This document shows, piece after piece, positions 12,084 to 22,238 of a DNA stretch of 64,000 bases. Below the pieces are notes generated by a model. That model ran no database searches and was not told the DNA's origin. It worked only from the letters and a program-made list of their open reading frames with translations. Position 1 is the stretch's first letter, and every line of letters starts with the position of its first letter. The DNA is from Nilaparvata lugens (lineage: Eukaryota; Arthropoda; Insecta; Hemiptera; Delphacidae): assembly GCF_014356525.2 (NCBI RefSeq), contig NC_052505.1, forward strand, positions 12,627,098 through 12,691,097, written 5' to 3'. Made by a program: the position numbers and the translations under genes.

Positions 12084-12416
12084 TCATCCGTTGTTTAGCT
12101 GGATTGCCTTGATGTTGTTGTGTTGGTGGAGCCATGCTTCATGACTCTCTGCATACCGCTGAATCTCGCAGGATACCAGGTTGACTCCCAGATCTCTATG
12201 GATGTCGCTGTTCCGCACATACCAAGGAGCATCAACAATGTTTCTGAGCATCTTGTTTTGGAATCGTTGAATGATGGCGATGTTACTCGGTTTGGTGCAG
12301 CCCCATAGTTGGATACCGTAGGTCCAGACAGGTTTGAAGATCTGTTTGTACAGGAGAACTTTGTTTGTTATTGAAAGTGATGTGTTTCTTCCAATAAGCC
12401 AGTAGAATTTCTTCTA
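12084..12416 (-). pseudogene. Jockey-like non-LTR retrotransposon, reverse transcriptase C-terminus
   Basis: The minus strand encodes about 110 residues ending in TGA at 12084-12086. Recognisable blocks in order are WLIGRN, LYKQIFKPVWTYGIQLWG, IIQRFQNKMLRNIV and DAPWYVRNSDIHRDLGV. These are the conserved stretch after the reverse transcriptase core in Jockey-clade elements of insects. The catalytic FADD region, the endonuclease and ORF1 are all missing, and the frame is closed by a stop just upstream. It is therefore a 5'-truncated dead copy, as is normal for target-primed insertion. The plus-strand frame at 12120-12308 is its shadow. The clade call comes from motif recognition only. Confidence 0.82.
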
Positions 12417-13677
12417 TTTTATAGTGGGCTTCTCTTTTTCTTTTTTACATGCTCTTAACCAAGCAAATATTAAAGACGAATATTAATAATTGGAACAGAA
12501 GAGTTTTTACATTTCAATCTCAAATTTCATTAGAAAATGAAAATCCATAAAACATTTCATGTATAAAATATCCAATTAAAATTGAGAAGTAGGTAGTCTA
12601 CAGTATCAACTTCAACCAATTGAGATAATTTTCATTTAATATGTTTCGATTATACAATGGCAATATTAACAAGAGTAACGGACTACTCTAGAGAAAGCTG
12701 GTTGGGTAATCTTGATATAATTATTCTACTAAATGAAGAGTAATGTGGAAAACGAGGAATGACGCATGCGAAATCAATGATATGAGCTCGTAATAGCTTC
12801 CAAATATGGCTAATCTAGTGACAATGAAACGCTGTCTCTCATAATTTAAGACCACTCACAAAGTAAAGTTCATGAGAGCATTTGCTTCACACGAAACCAT
12901 ACAATCGCCAATTTTCATCTTAATTTTAGATTCATCCAGGTTCAACAATGTCGGCTACTCTCCTTCACTTCGCTAATTTACTGTATTATAGAAGTTTCAA
13001 AGTGGAATAGGGAATAGAAGTTTGGAGCTTCCTCAATCATTTCAGTTGTGAACGACAATAGCTCTCCATAAAATCCAGTCCACTGTCATCTGTTCCTATA
13101 AATACATAGCCTAAACGATTCATTTTATTCATGATAGCCACATATATAATGTGTATGGTCTTAAGTTAACAGCATGTCCACATGATAATTAGTTTAAAAA
13201 ATGTTAATTAGTTTTGACGAATCGATTTTTCTTGTGAATTTCAAGTCTCATTATTCAAGATGAGAGTGATTATATATGATGAAGGAATAATCGTACTTTG
13301 TAGCAGATTTACTTTGTTATTCCTACTATTTCATGAGAGTAGTGACAAATCTACTTAGTGTACTGTTAGCACGAAACTCAATATTTTATGGATTAGTTCA
13401 TGATTGGAGTTCAATGATAATCACTCATCAACCACGGATTGAGCTGGAAAAATGGTTTTGAAGCAGAGGTTCAAGTTTGGATTTGAGTTATTCAATTTTG
13501 AGAATGTTTCTAAACTCTGCTTGGAATCTGTACAAGACGGAGAGCACGGAAAGAAAGCCTTGAGTCTTTTGACTAAAGTTGCGCCAGTTATGAGACCTGT
13601 GACTCATGAAATAATTATCCTTGAGGCAGTAATCAAGGTCGATACTTGTAACAGAATGTCAAAGAATTTTGAGTCAT
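12417..13677. other. Unique AT-rich stretch, no gene recognised
   Basis: No domain, RNA or repeat ends recognised. An 84-codon plus-strand frame at 13452-13706 runs into the left end of the piggyBac MITE. It has no recognisable similarity, so I do not call it a gene. Confidence 0.55.
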
Positions 13678-13681
13678 TTAA

Positions 13682-14160
13682 CCTTCCGGCAGTCGCACTG
13701 TTGTAAAAAGTACAACAGTGTCAGTTTTTTGCTGCACAAAACTATTGAATGGGGTGGTGTCAGTGAATGAGTCACCTATGCATTCCAAAACTTTCCCCCT
13801 ATCACTCCACTGAGTTGCAGTATCAACCGAGCAATGATTCAGTCTTTAGGTGCCATTTAGTCACGACAGTGCATAATCGCACTGTGCATAAGATAGGGAA
13901 AGACTGTATACGGGGACTGTAAACGAACCAATAACACAGAATTGATGGCTTTGCTTGATGTACCTTATTGGGCTATGAAATGGTAATCATCCAAATGTTC
14001 ATAGGCGTAAAATAATCCAAAAAGATGGAAAAAGTAAGTATACAATTAATTAATATGTTTTGACGGTAAACAGAGTACATATCACTTGGAAAATTGGATG
14101 TTGTACAAAATAGAACACGCGACTGCTCGTGTGATTGAGAAGGGCGCGACTATCGGAAGG
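13682..14160. mobile_element. piggyBac-type MITE with TTAA target duplication
   Basis: The left end CCTTCCGGCAGTCGC at 13682 pairs with the right end, which reads CCTTCCGATAGTCGC on the minus strand from 14160 (13 of 15 identical). TTAA stands at both borders (13678-13681 and 14161-14164), the signature target of piggyBac transposases. The 479-bp body has no transposase. Just inside the left end is a perfect 10-bp hairpin, CACTGTTGTA / TACAACAGTG, at 13696-13720 with a 5-nt loop. Subterminal hairpins are plausible transposase recognition structures, but that role is inference. Confidence 0.85.
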
Positions 14161-14199
14161 TTAATACTGGAGGTATGTGGTCCATGTGGTCGAATCCTG

Positions 14200-14330
14200 A
14201 AGGTCGAGAGAGTTTCCTAGAATTACAGATATGATTCGAATAGAAACATTTCTCGCCCTGAAGGTCAATACTTGTGGGAGAATTTCCTAGAATTACAGAT
14301 ATGATTCGAATAGAGACATTCCTTGCGCTG
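14200..14330. repeat. Tandem duplication (about 65 bp, two copies)
   Basis: CCTGAAGGTC followed by TTTCCTAGAATTACAGATAT and GATTCGAATAGA occurs twice, at about 14202 and 14258, with small differences in the middle. It lies just outside the piggyBac MITE. Confidence 0.75.
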
Positions 14331-14462
14331 CGGACAGTCGGTGAGGCAAAGAATGAGCATCGAGAGAGCGACTGTCTATGGTACTATGGTAGTTGCCGCC
14401 TTCAAGATGAAATCTAAATGACAGCATTTATTGTTTGTCGTCGGTGAGAGAGGAGAGAGAAA

Positions 14463-14490
14463 GTGTGTGTGTGTGAGAGAGAGAGAGAGT

Positions 14491-14530
<40 letters not shown>

Positions 14531-14540
14531 GTGAGTGAGA
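14463..14540. repeat. (GT)n/(GA)n microsatellite
   Basis: A short GTGTGTGT run passes into about 65 bp of GA dinucleotides broken by GAGTGA. Minus-strand serine/leucine frames here are low-complexity artefacts. Confidence 0.95.
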
Positions 14541-15010
14541 GGGAGGTGTGAAAAGCGACAGCTTTATCACGGCCCACCAAATCGCTGGAATGAGACGGAG
14601 ATAGCAGTGATAAGCGCCAAAGTTGCTTCCTCCTCCTTCTTCAGCCTTTCCACTCGATTGACTGGAACCCCCCAGTTGCCTCCTCACCGCTACCAATATT
14701 GCCCTCTACACCCCCCAGAACCATACACCCCATCTCTTAGGACAGGAGACCGTTGAGTGCTTCCTCTCACTCTTGTCACACCATCCAACTGTATTCACTA
14801 TTTATGACGTATATTGATATCGTTGGTTCTTGTCAATAATGATAAATTAATTATATGTCAAACATAATCATATCCACCAAGAAAAAAAAGCTTTTAATGA
14901 TGTAATATAAAATTTTCCTGATTCAGATAAATATTTTAGAAGATCATTGCATTCCTTCATGAACAACTAACGATTTGGCAAAGATGCAAAGGTAGAAAAG
15001 GGTAGTGAAT
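14541..15010. other. Spacer without recognised features
   Basis: The first 220 bp are moderately GC-rich and pyrimidine-rich (TCCTCCTTCTTC type). The remainder is AT-rich. No conserved frame was found. Confidence 0.5.
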
Positions 15011-15015
15011 GAAAA

Positions 15016-15164
15016 AGACTAAGAAATCGTCAAAAAACCACTGATTTATTGATAATTAGAAAGACCGGTTTCGGTTATTACACCATTGTCAATCTCTGAG
15101 TTTAACCGAAACCGGTCTTTCTAATTATCTATAAATCTGTGGTTTTTTGACAATTTCTTAGTCT
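15016..15164. mobile_element. Foldback element, family F1
   Basis: Two 62-nt arms, 15016-15077 and 15103-15164, are near-perfect reverse complements around a 25-nt loop. The arm core is GAAAGACCGGTTTCGGTTA, with an outer part of AAAAGACTAAGAAAT type. Half-elements of the same family occur at 16521-16584 and at 52893-52985, and a diverged outer part occurs at 57555-57605. The DNA right after it, AATATGAATAATTACCACAA onward (15173-15220), also recurs at 55541-55590, so these two sites share more than the hairpin. Such arms are typical of foldback or MITE-like elements; a parent element is not visible. Confidence 0.7.
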
Positions 15165-15222
15165 TCTTAATTCAATATGAATAATTACCACAATATCAAC
15201 TTCTCAACTACACAAAAAGTGA

Positions 15223-16164
15223 TAAAAGGATTGCTCTATCTACGTTGCCTACTGACAGAAAAGGATAGCAAATCAATGTTAACCAGGTTCTGACTTTATA
15301 AGGTGAATCATACTATAGGAGCATTAGTGGGAAGAATTCGAATTTGATCAACGTTCATAGATGCAATAAGCAACGTTTATTGAGGCAATAAGCGACGCTA
15401 CACAATTTTTGTGCAGAACATGGAACTAGATTTCTGTGGTAGCAAAAGTTTTTCTAGCCAATACCCTAGTAAAATTTACAGAGAAAATTCAATGGAATAT
15501 AGGAGTGAACTTTTTATTGGCTACAAGATAATGCAGGTTAACGTTACCAGTAGTCTGGGCTTATTCAGCTTGCACCCAATTTGCGAAACTTTTGTTAGAG
15601 TTGAAGCCAATTCTGCCCGCTCTACTCCTAGCGAAATAATAAATTCACACTTTTCGTCCAACTTGTCCAACTCATGCTCCGTGAAAAGTGATTTTACTAA
15701 AGTTTTACTACAGTTTCGCGAAAGTTGCTAGCCTCGGCATACGGCCGCGATACATATTTTATAATGAGGAACAGCGGTAAGCAAATAAGTCGTAGCCGCT
15801 GAAAACCGTCAAGTTATGACCGGTTGAAATGATTAGTAGCTTCTAAACTCACAAACTGCCTAAAACCCACCACATCTCATAAACATGGCTGTGTAACAAG
15901 TTTCTATGATGCTTATCTCATGAAATTCTACAACGATAATTTACGCATTTATTGCCTACTTGGGCTAACCGTTATAGTTTCAAAATTTTTTGTAAAATTT
16001 TCCTTTTCAAATATGAATAGAATCAGATGGTCGAAGTTCTCTCAACAATTCCTGTGCAGTGTGAAATCTATTCTTTGAAAGCTGTTTAGGAGAAACTGTA
16101 AGAACTGCTGTGAAATATTGCAGCGTTTGAATGATTAATGTATCATATTAGCCAAATTAATAAA
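15223..16164. other. Unique stretch, no gene recognised
   Basis: A 106-codon plus-strand frame at 15411-15731 has no domain I recognise and no clear splice or promoter context. I see nothing else. Confidence 0.5.
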
Positions 16165-16168
16165 AAAA

Positions 16169-16333
16169 AAATGAAAACTTGTAATACCCTTTTTTATTAA
16201 AAATATTACAACGACTAGTTTCGACCATAACTTAGGTCATTTTCAAAAACGTTTTTAAATAAAAAGGTACTACAAGTTTTCATTTTGTTCTTATTACTTT
16301 GTAAAAAGTAGCCCATTCAAGTGAAGTGTTTTC
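16169..16333. mobile_element. Foldback element, family F2, copy 1
   Basis: The arms (16169-16203 and 16250-16286) read AATGAAAACTTGTAATACCC-like sequence and its complement GGTACTACAAGTTTTCATT. Between them is an AACGACTAGTTTCGACC motif. A tail follows containing AAAAGTAGCCCATTCAAGTG and ending AAGTGTTTT. The tail is shared with 60660-60703 and in part with 17040-17052, so arms plus tail define a family. Confidence 0.65.
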
Positions 16334-16373
16334 ATATTAGCCAAGTTTTTTATGTGATTGGATGAGCAATCTT

Positions 16374-16673
16374 CACCATTGTAGAGAGAAATCAAATTAG
16401 ATAAATTTTCTTTGATAAGACTAGTTGAGAAAAACATATTCGTTTATAATGATAATATGACCATGAAAGTGTATTATGCTCTCACCATTGTAGAGAGAAA
16501 CCAAATTAGATAAATTTTCTTTTGAATGAAAAAGACTAAGAAATTGTCAAAAACCACAGATTTATTGATACTTATAATTTATTAATAAATTTTCTTTGAT
16601 GAGACTGTAGTTGAGAAAAACATATTCGTTCATAATCATGATTTGACCATGAAAGTATATTATGCTCTCATTA
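16374..16673. repeat. Tandem duplication (109 bp) with an F1 insertion in copy 2
   Basis: Copy 1 spans 16374-16482. Copy 2 begins at 16483 with CACCATTGTAGAGAGAAA and is interrupted at 16521-16584 by 64 bp of family F1 sequence (GAATGAAAAAGACTAAGAAA). The insert is flanked by perfect copies of ATAAATTTTCT at 16510-16520 and 16585-16595. The uninterrupted first copy shows only one ATAAATTTTCT, so this is a genuine 11-bp target duplication. Confidence 0.78.
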
Positions 16674-16944
16674 ATTATGTATAAATATTTCCATAGATCA
16701 AAACGTATGGAATAGTGATTTTTTGTTTGATTGGTATAGATGTAAGAATTTTTGAGATTTTGAAATATCATTGATATCTGTATAATTAACCTATTATTCA
16801 TTTAAAATCATAATAAATGATAGACATTGGTATCCATTGAATCAAGTAAACACACTTCTGTCATAGAGTCCAGAATTTTCTACAGATAGGTTACAATCGC
16901 CAGCAGTTGGAGATCAGCAAGTGGAAGTTACCTCAGTATTAGAT

Positions 16945-17060
16945 ATAGAAAGAAAAATAAAAATCTCAGTACCCTCTATGAATGATTTAATCACAATAAT
17001 TCATAAAGGGTACTGAGTTTTTATTTTTCTTTCTATTTCTATAAAAAGTAGCCCTATACA
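16945..17060. mobile_element. Foldback element, family F2, copy 2
   Basis: The arms 16945-16984 and 16999-17036 are reverse complements (ATAGAAAGAAAAATAAAAA type, then CAGTACCC...ATGAAT) around a 14-nt loop. An AAAAAGTAGCCC tail follows at 17042-17053. The ACCC/GGGTACT part of the arms and the tail match the other F2 copies, while the outer arm sequence differs. Confidence 0.62.
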
Positions 17061-17771
17061 AAAAAGAGATTACCTCAGTATTGTATTGTTTCAATTGAAA
17101 GTAATCGTTAGAAAGAACTACCTACGTACAGATGAAAAGATTATGTCAGACTGATTTGTAGACCAACAGATGAAGACGAAACTTTATTCTCTGGAGTGAC
17201 CTCTTCCTAGGTGCGCCATTACAGTTATGAGAGCCATAAACTGATTGCGGAAAAGTCGCCGTCATAAATGATCTATCATCCAAGTGACTGGAGAATGCAA
17301 TTGCGGATTAGAGAAGCCGCACTTGAAGTGGATGTGTTGTGCGAGTAGGAGAAGAGGAAGAGGAAGAAGAAGGAGAAAAAGAATCGAGTCTTGGTTATTG
17401 TGAGCCCCGCTCCACCCGCCGCCGTATGACAAACGACCGCTACGGGAGTAGACTGGTCTCAACTTTTTAATATCGTATCAAACTTTTATTCGTTCACAAG
17501 AGTCAGAAAGTGATGAAAGCTCGAATCTGAAAGTTCTCCAATCTCTTCTCTCCAGTTACCCAGAACAAAAAATCTCAAATTAGAACTCATAACTGTGCTG
17601 CCTTCCATTTGTGGTTATCAAGGGCTAGGTCAATGAGTTCGAATAACCGACGCAGTCAGAGATAAAGGTATGGGATGAGTTCAGAAAAATATTATTATTG
17701 TTGTTCGATATTATGTGAGCTTAGAGGGTTTTTTATGAAATACTTCCATATCATCTGTAAATACTATATAT
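17061..17771. other. Unique stretch, no gene recognised
   Basis: The interval 17160-17460 is richer in GC and purine-rich (GAGGAAGAGGAAGAAG). Its minus-strand frames are low-complexity leucine runs. No gene is supported. Confidence 0.5.
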
Positions 17772-17772
17772 A

Positions 17773-18465
17773 TCTATATATATATAAACGCGAAATGGCA
17801 CTCACTCACTGATTGACTGACTGACTGACTGACTCACTCACTCACTCACTCGCAGAACTAAAAATCTACCGGACCAAAAACGTTCAAATTTGGTAGGTAT
17901 GTTCAGTTGGCCCTTTAGAGGCGCACTAAGAAATCGTTTGGCAATATTTTAACTCTAAGGGATGTTTTTAAGGGTTTAAAGTTCGTCTTTTAGCATGTAT
18001 ATTCTTCTTATTCTCTTAATTATAATTGAAATAAGGCCATACCATATGTTAATATAGAACTATAATCTAGAGAGAGTACCTCTTCGAAACAGTTGTTAAC
18101 TGGTAACCAAATTAATAATTTTATCAGGTTGGCATTAAGTTGAGTTGACTTTGTTAGGTTGGCACCAAGTTGAAGATTGAAATGCATTTATCGCGGAAAA
18201 ATTGATTGAGCACTGCTACTTCAATCGGAGCTATTCCTGGGAATTAGCCGTCAGGCTCGCTTCGCTCGCCATATCCGTTTAGCCAGAGGTTTAGTCTGGA
18301 CTCCCGACTGGATCGTCCTAACATATGATGAAAATGCTCAAATGAAAAATGCAGGCGAGCGAAGCGAGCCTGCTGATCTCATTCTTGGACGATCCAGTCG
18401 GGGGTCCAGGGGGCGGAGCCCCCTGGCTATACGGATATGGCGAGCGAAGCGAGCCTGACGGCTAG
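17773..18465 (+). mobile_element. Helitron-like element, family B, canonical ends
   Basis: The 5' end is TCTATATATATATAAACGCG at 17773 preceded by A. The 3' end is GACGGCTAG at 18465 followed by T. A|TC...CTAG|T is the canonical Helitron insertion signature without target duplication. After the 5' end come the CACTCACTGACT repeat and the CTACCGGACCAAAAACG block shared with 8520-9291. The 693-bp body has no Rep/helicase frame, so it would depend on an autonomous partner. The last 225 bp contain an extra inverted copy of the 3' end. Confidence 0.75.
18241..18465. repeat. Inverted duplication of the Helitron-like 3' end
   Basis: ATTAGCCGTCAGGCTCGCTT at 18242 is the reverse complement of the terminal AAGCGAGCCTGACGGCTAGT. 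The match continues inward through GGATATGG/CCATATCC and GACTGGATCGTCC/GGACGATCCAGTC. The two arms are about 80 nt each (18242-18325 and 18383-18465). The element therefore carries two 3' ends facing each other. Confidence 0.75.
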
Positions 18466-18708
18466 TGTATGCTATATGTATGAAATACTTCTATATCATC
18501 GAATATCCATACGAGCAGTTTGCAATTATCAGTGATGAGGTTCCGCCGTAGAACATAATTATATGGATGTAGCCGAGTGGATCGCTTCAGGAATACTCAG
18601 CTCAACATCTTTGCCATAAGAAAATAGAATAAATGGGAAAAGGAGTTACTGGTTGGAGCATGTTTATAGAAAGAGTGATGATTGGATCCTCAAACAGGCC
18701 CTATTGTA

Positions 18709-19091
18709 CAAGTAGTTCTGTGAACAGTAGACCTGACTCAGTTTTCTCATTCACAAGTATCTGGGGACACCTGTTCACCGGCTTCTCCAGACATCTGTGT
18801 AATGCATGCAATGAATAATTTTATAGTCTGATTAATCCTATCTTCAGAGTATAATTATGATAATATAATGATATCGGAGTATGGAGGAGATTCTTTTACC
18901 TTTTATTTTATCTTTGAAATGCAAAATTTCAAAAGACCTTGTGTATACATCGACGCGCAGTTAAAAAAGGAATATTCCTGTCAAATCTCATAGAATTTTA
19001 TCAACGCGTTTGGCCGTAAATGCGTTACATACATAAGGACAGACGAAAAGAGAATCCGAGTTAAAACACAGATCTCACTGCGTTCGGTCAA
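18709..19091 (-). mobile_element. Helitron-like element, family A, decayed copy
   Basis: On the minus strand it runs from TTGACCGAACGCAG (19091) to CTGTTCACAGAACTACTTGT (about 18709), where the terminal CTAG has mutated. Blocks such as CGCGTCGATGTAT and GAATTATTCATTGC-like sequence align with the copies at 4688 and 35403, but the middle is shortened. It is non-coding. Confidence 0.6.
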
Positions 19092-19204
19092 TCAGTCATA
19101 TGGAATAACTGATCGCGGACGTCCCAGGTAGAGATGGGTTGGTTTTAGAGGCACAGAGGTTCGGAACAGGCACCTAATCTGTGAAGATGAACATGAAGAA
19201 GAAT

Positions 19205-19208
<4 letters not shown>

Positions 19209-19239
<31 letters not shown>
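19209..19239. repeat. (TA)n microsatellite at a retroposon 3' end
   Basis: About 31 bp of alternating TA lie immediately 3' (minus-strand sense) of the reverse transcriptase relic. Short simple-repeat tails are usual for RTE-type retroposons, so it may be the element's own tail. Confidence 0.9.
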
Positions 19240-19241
<2 letters not shown>

Positions 19242-20072
19242 CGAGTTTATTTTACAGCTCCAGCCGTTTCTCGCATCTCATCTGCCATTTATTGCGATTA
19301 TTTCAGTCTCCCTGGACCAGATTTCTATTCCTCATACACGTATACACCTGTTTGTTCCACAGTTCGGGCGGTCTACCACTCCTTATTTTTCCAGGTGTAT
19401 CCCAATTCAGTATCTTTTTGGGCCACCTCTCATCTCTCATCCTCTGTGCATGTCCAACCATACAAGGCGCTTCTTTTCAATCTGCTCCACTGTTGTGTCC
19501 AGTTTCCCTATTCTGTTCCTTATCTCCGTATTCCTCACTCGATCCATCCTTGAAACACAACAACTCCGGCGCAAGAAATCCATTTCCACAGCATTTATTC
19601 TTTGAGTGTCTCGTTTTGTTAATTCCCATGTTTCAGAGCCATAGTACAGAGTACTCTGTACAATTAAATGATACATTTTTATTTTTGTGGGATTTGTAAT
19701 ATTCTTGGAGCAAAGTATGGAATTTAATGTTTGTGTTTCCTGCCTAGCCTGTCCAATTATACTTGTGATCTCTCTTTTGGAATTGCTCTCTGATGATATT
19801 ACACTGCCCAGGTATTTATATTCAACACATTGCATCACCTTATGATCTCCAACTTGTAGATCCTTAGCTGTACCTCCTGAGACTAGGTATTTGGTCTCCT
19901 TGAAATTTATTTTCATTCCATTTCCTTCATAAGAATCAGCGAGCTTCCTGATCATGTGATGAATATCATGTTCATCACCAGCCATTATTACTTGATCATC
20001 AGCGAACAAGAGTGAGTAAATATATTCGTTATTTATTGGGATCCCAATAAAAGAAGAATATCTATGAATCAA
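19240..20072 (-). pseudogene. Non-LTR retrotransposon reverse transcriptase, 5'-truncated and frameshifted
   Basis: The minus-strand frame 20072-19437 (about 211 residues) starts within the reverse transcriptase palm. The catalytic-aspartate motif LLFADDQVIMA is near residue 20, YLGSVISS near residue 88 and LYYGSETWELT near residue 145. The frame ends early. A different frame then continues with GHAQRMRDERWP, a GRPPELW block and a stop at 19303-19305, so a single frameshift near 19455 splits the C-terminal part. There is no methionine start: the first codon is TTG, and the palm motifs upstream of FADD are absent. Truncation plus the (TA)n tail fits target-primed insertion of an RTE- or CR1-like element. 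The exact clade is not certain. It is a dead copy. Confidence 0.85.
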
Positions 20073-20905
20073 ATATCAATCAGATCACTGTGTTTTGGAG
20101 AATTATCGTACGCACTTTGAGAAAAGTTGGAATTGTATATACGAGAATAGATTTGTAAGTTTCTCTTTTTATCTCGAACAATGTAATTTTGGCAATGTAA
20201 TTTCCTCATAGCTTAGTATAAAGTCTTCTCATGTTTTTTATGTAATTTCCAACTATTCTTTACTTTCCCGTACGCCTTCACTCTGCTCTTTCTCTTCCCT
20301 ACGTCACTCACTTTTTCTCTTCCCTATTTCTTAATAATATCCCATTCTGTAACTATTACAAATTACAATTCTCAAAAATATTTATTGATTAGGTAACTAC
20401 ATCTTTCTTTCTCTTCAAATTTTTTCCTATTTAAAATCTTCTTATTATTTACAAATAATAATATATCTGATTATAATCTATAAAAATATATAATCTATAA
20501 ATATAAAAATATAAATCCATAATAATATATAGATTTTTTCTATAAAAATATATCTGATTTTCCCCACTTTTCTTTATTCTCTTTCCCAGGTATTGAATAC
20601 TGTTAGGCCTACACAGGTTCTTTTTCCTCATATCCATATCCACTATTCATAAAATAATCAAATTTCATCTTTGATTCCAATTCTTACTGTACCTGTATTG
20701 TACTGTTAATTATCTTCAGTAGCTTGTCTTTTATTTTGTTTTTTTTTTTGCTTTTTCTTACAGCAGTGAAGTGATTGAGTTTATTAAAAAATACCTATTT
20801 TCTAAAATACTTTTATTATTCAATATTGATCTCTCATATTTATTACATTTTATTGTCATTTCTTGCTTCAATTTTTTGTTATCTCTGCATATTTTGTATT
20901 GTATT
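20073..20905. other. T-rich spacer, no gene recognised
   Basis: A strongly T-rich plus strand (runs such as TTTGTTTTTTTTTTTG at 20738) with no conserved frame. It may be untranslated body of the retroposon tail that follows at 20911, but no boundary could be placed. Confidence 0.45.
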
Positions 20906-20910
20906 GTTTG

Positions 20911-21214
20911 CTAACGACGTGGTTGAGTGGTAGAGTGGACAATATTGTCCAAACTTCGCCACGTCAACATAAATAAAAAAGTCATCCTTTTCTATTATTA
21001 TTTTCTTCTACTGTTAAGCATTAAACTCTCGGCCTCTGCGCTCAGGTTCCTCGAACCTTGCAGGGACTTTCCATTTTTAATATAGTTATGTATAATCCCA
21101 TTTAATGATATTTTTATTTTTTCATTTTATATTGTATTTTACTTTTTCTTCATAACCATTTTTTTCATTGTAATTATGTTTTTTGCGACAAATAAAGATT
21201 TGATTTGATTTGAT
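20911..21214 (+). mobile_element. Retroposon 3' tail (LINE- or SINE-like)
   Basis: It begins CTAACGACGTGGTTGAGTGG, which resembles an A box (TGGTTGAGTGGTAGAG), and has a nearby inverted GACGTGG/CCACGTC pair. It ends with AATAAA (21191) followed by GATTTGATTTGATTTGAT, a short tandem tail common in insect LINE families. No convincing B box was found, so a LINE 3' end is as likely as a SINE. The left limit is uncertain. Confidence 0.5.
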
Positions 21215-22238
21215 TATTGGTGACAGTGCAGAAGAAAATCTAATTTGCACTACAATTTTATATGTAGTATTAATTTATACAATTTGGCTTTATTCGTGAT
21301 GTTTGTAACTAATTTTCTTTTACAATTTTTTTTTATTTTTAATCCAATAAAAGATGCATTGAAATTCTCCAGTAAGATACGACTAGACTTTCAAATACTA
21401 AAAAACTATTATTTTTTCATAAATCCTTGGTTGGAAGTGATCACTCCCATTATCAATTCTTGATGTTTATAGTTTTCTTCATCAGTCAGATTACGAATCG
21501 TATTGTTTATTGAGGCTCAATCCAGAGGAAATTCCGTGGAGGCGGAGATAGATATTTGTCAAAGATTTGGCTGTCAAAGAATGTACATACGATAGCATAG
21601 TTGTCAATATATCCCTATTTAGTAGATGATAGAGGACTGAAAGCTTCTTTGAACTGGGATTGAGCTCGACTGCTTGAATTGTGGATTGCTTTTAATTCGC
21701 GGCAAGAAGAGCTTGAGCATGAATCGCGAAGCAAACGCGACGCAGAAGCGGATACGGCAATCAACTTGCGGCTTCTCAACACTTTCCAAGTCCTAGCATA
21801 TCAAATGGAAAGCGCTTGGCACAACAATTCACTTTGAAGTGCAGAATCTCGGCACTACCACTACTACGCCGAGTATCTCTCGGTTCAACCGTGCAGCGCA
21901 CATACAATCGCTTCAATTATTCAGTTGATGATCGAAAGCATCCCGCTGAGGTATGCACGATGATTTTTGCTTTGCTTGGGATCTGAATCCCTGTCTCCAG
22001 CAGAGAACATACGTGAATACAAGATATTGTTTGATCAAAGGGATACCATTTGAAATTATGAATGAAGGGATACCATTCGAATATGAAAAATATTAAAATA
22101 TTCTCTTCAGAGAATACTTGTTCAGATTTACATCTACTCTTGGATTAACGCTCTATCTCACTTTGTAGATCACTCTTTACAGTCATAATCTTTTAACAAT
22201 TTCTTGCTCTTCAGTAACATCTGATCGAATTCATTAAA
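21215..22238. other. Unique stretch, no gene recognised
   Basis: The interval 21680-21960 is relatively CpG-rich, but no open frame of note or recognised domain occurs. No transposon ends. Confidence 0.5.

Noticed and set aside
12120..12308. 62-codon plus-strand frame
   Set aside because: It is antisense to the Jockey-like reverse transcriptase relic, whose conserved motifs read on the minus strand.
16205..16250. Hammerhead-ribozyme-like motif around CTAGTTTCGACC in foldback F2
   Set aside because: The GGTCGAAACTAG part on the minus strand resembles one half of a hammerhead core, but the CUGANGA half is not present in the right place.
18568..18586. A-box-like TAGCCGAGTGG suggesting a tRNA or SINE
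   Set aside because: No B box or tail follows at a suitable distance.
19292..19699. 135-codon plus-strand frame
   Set aside because: It is antisense to the non-LTR reverse transcriptase relic.
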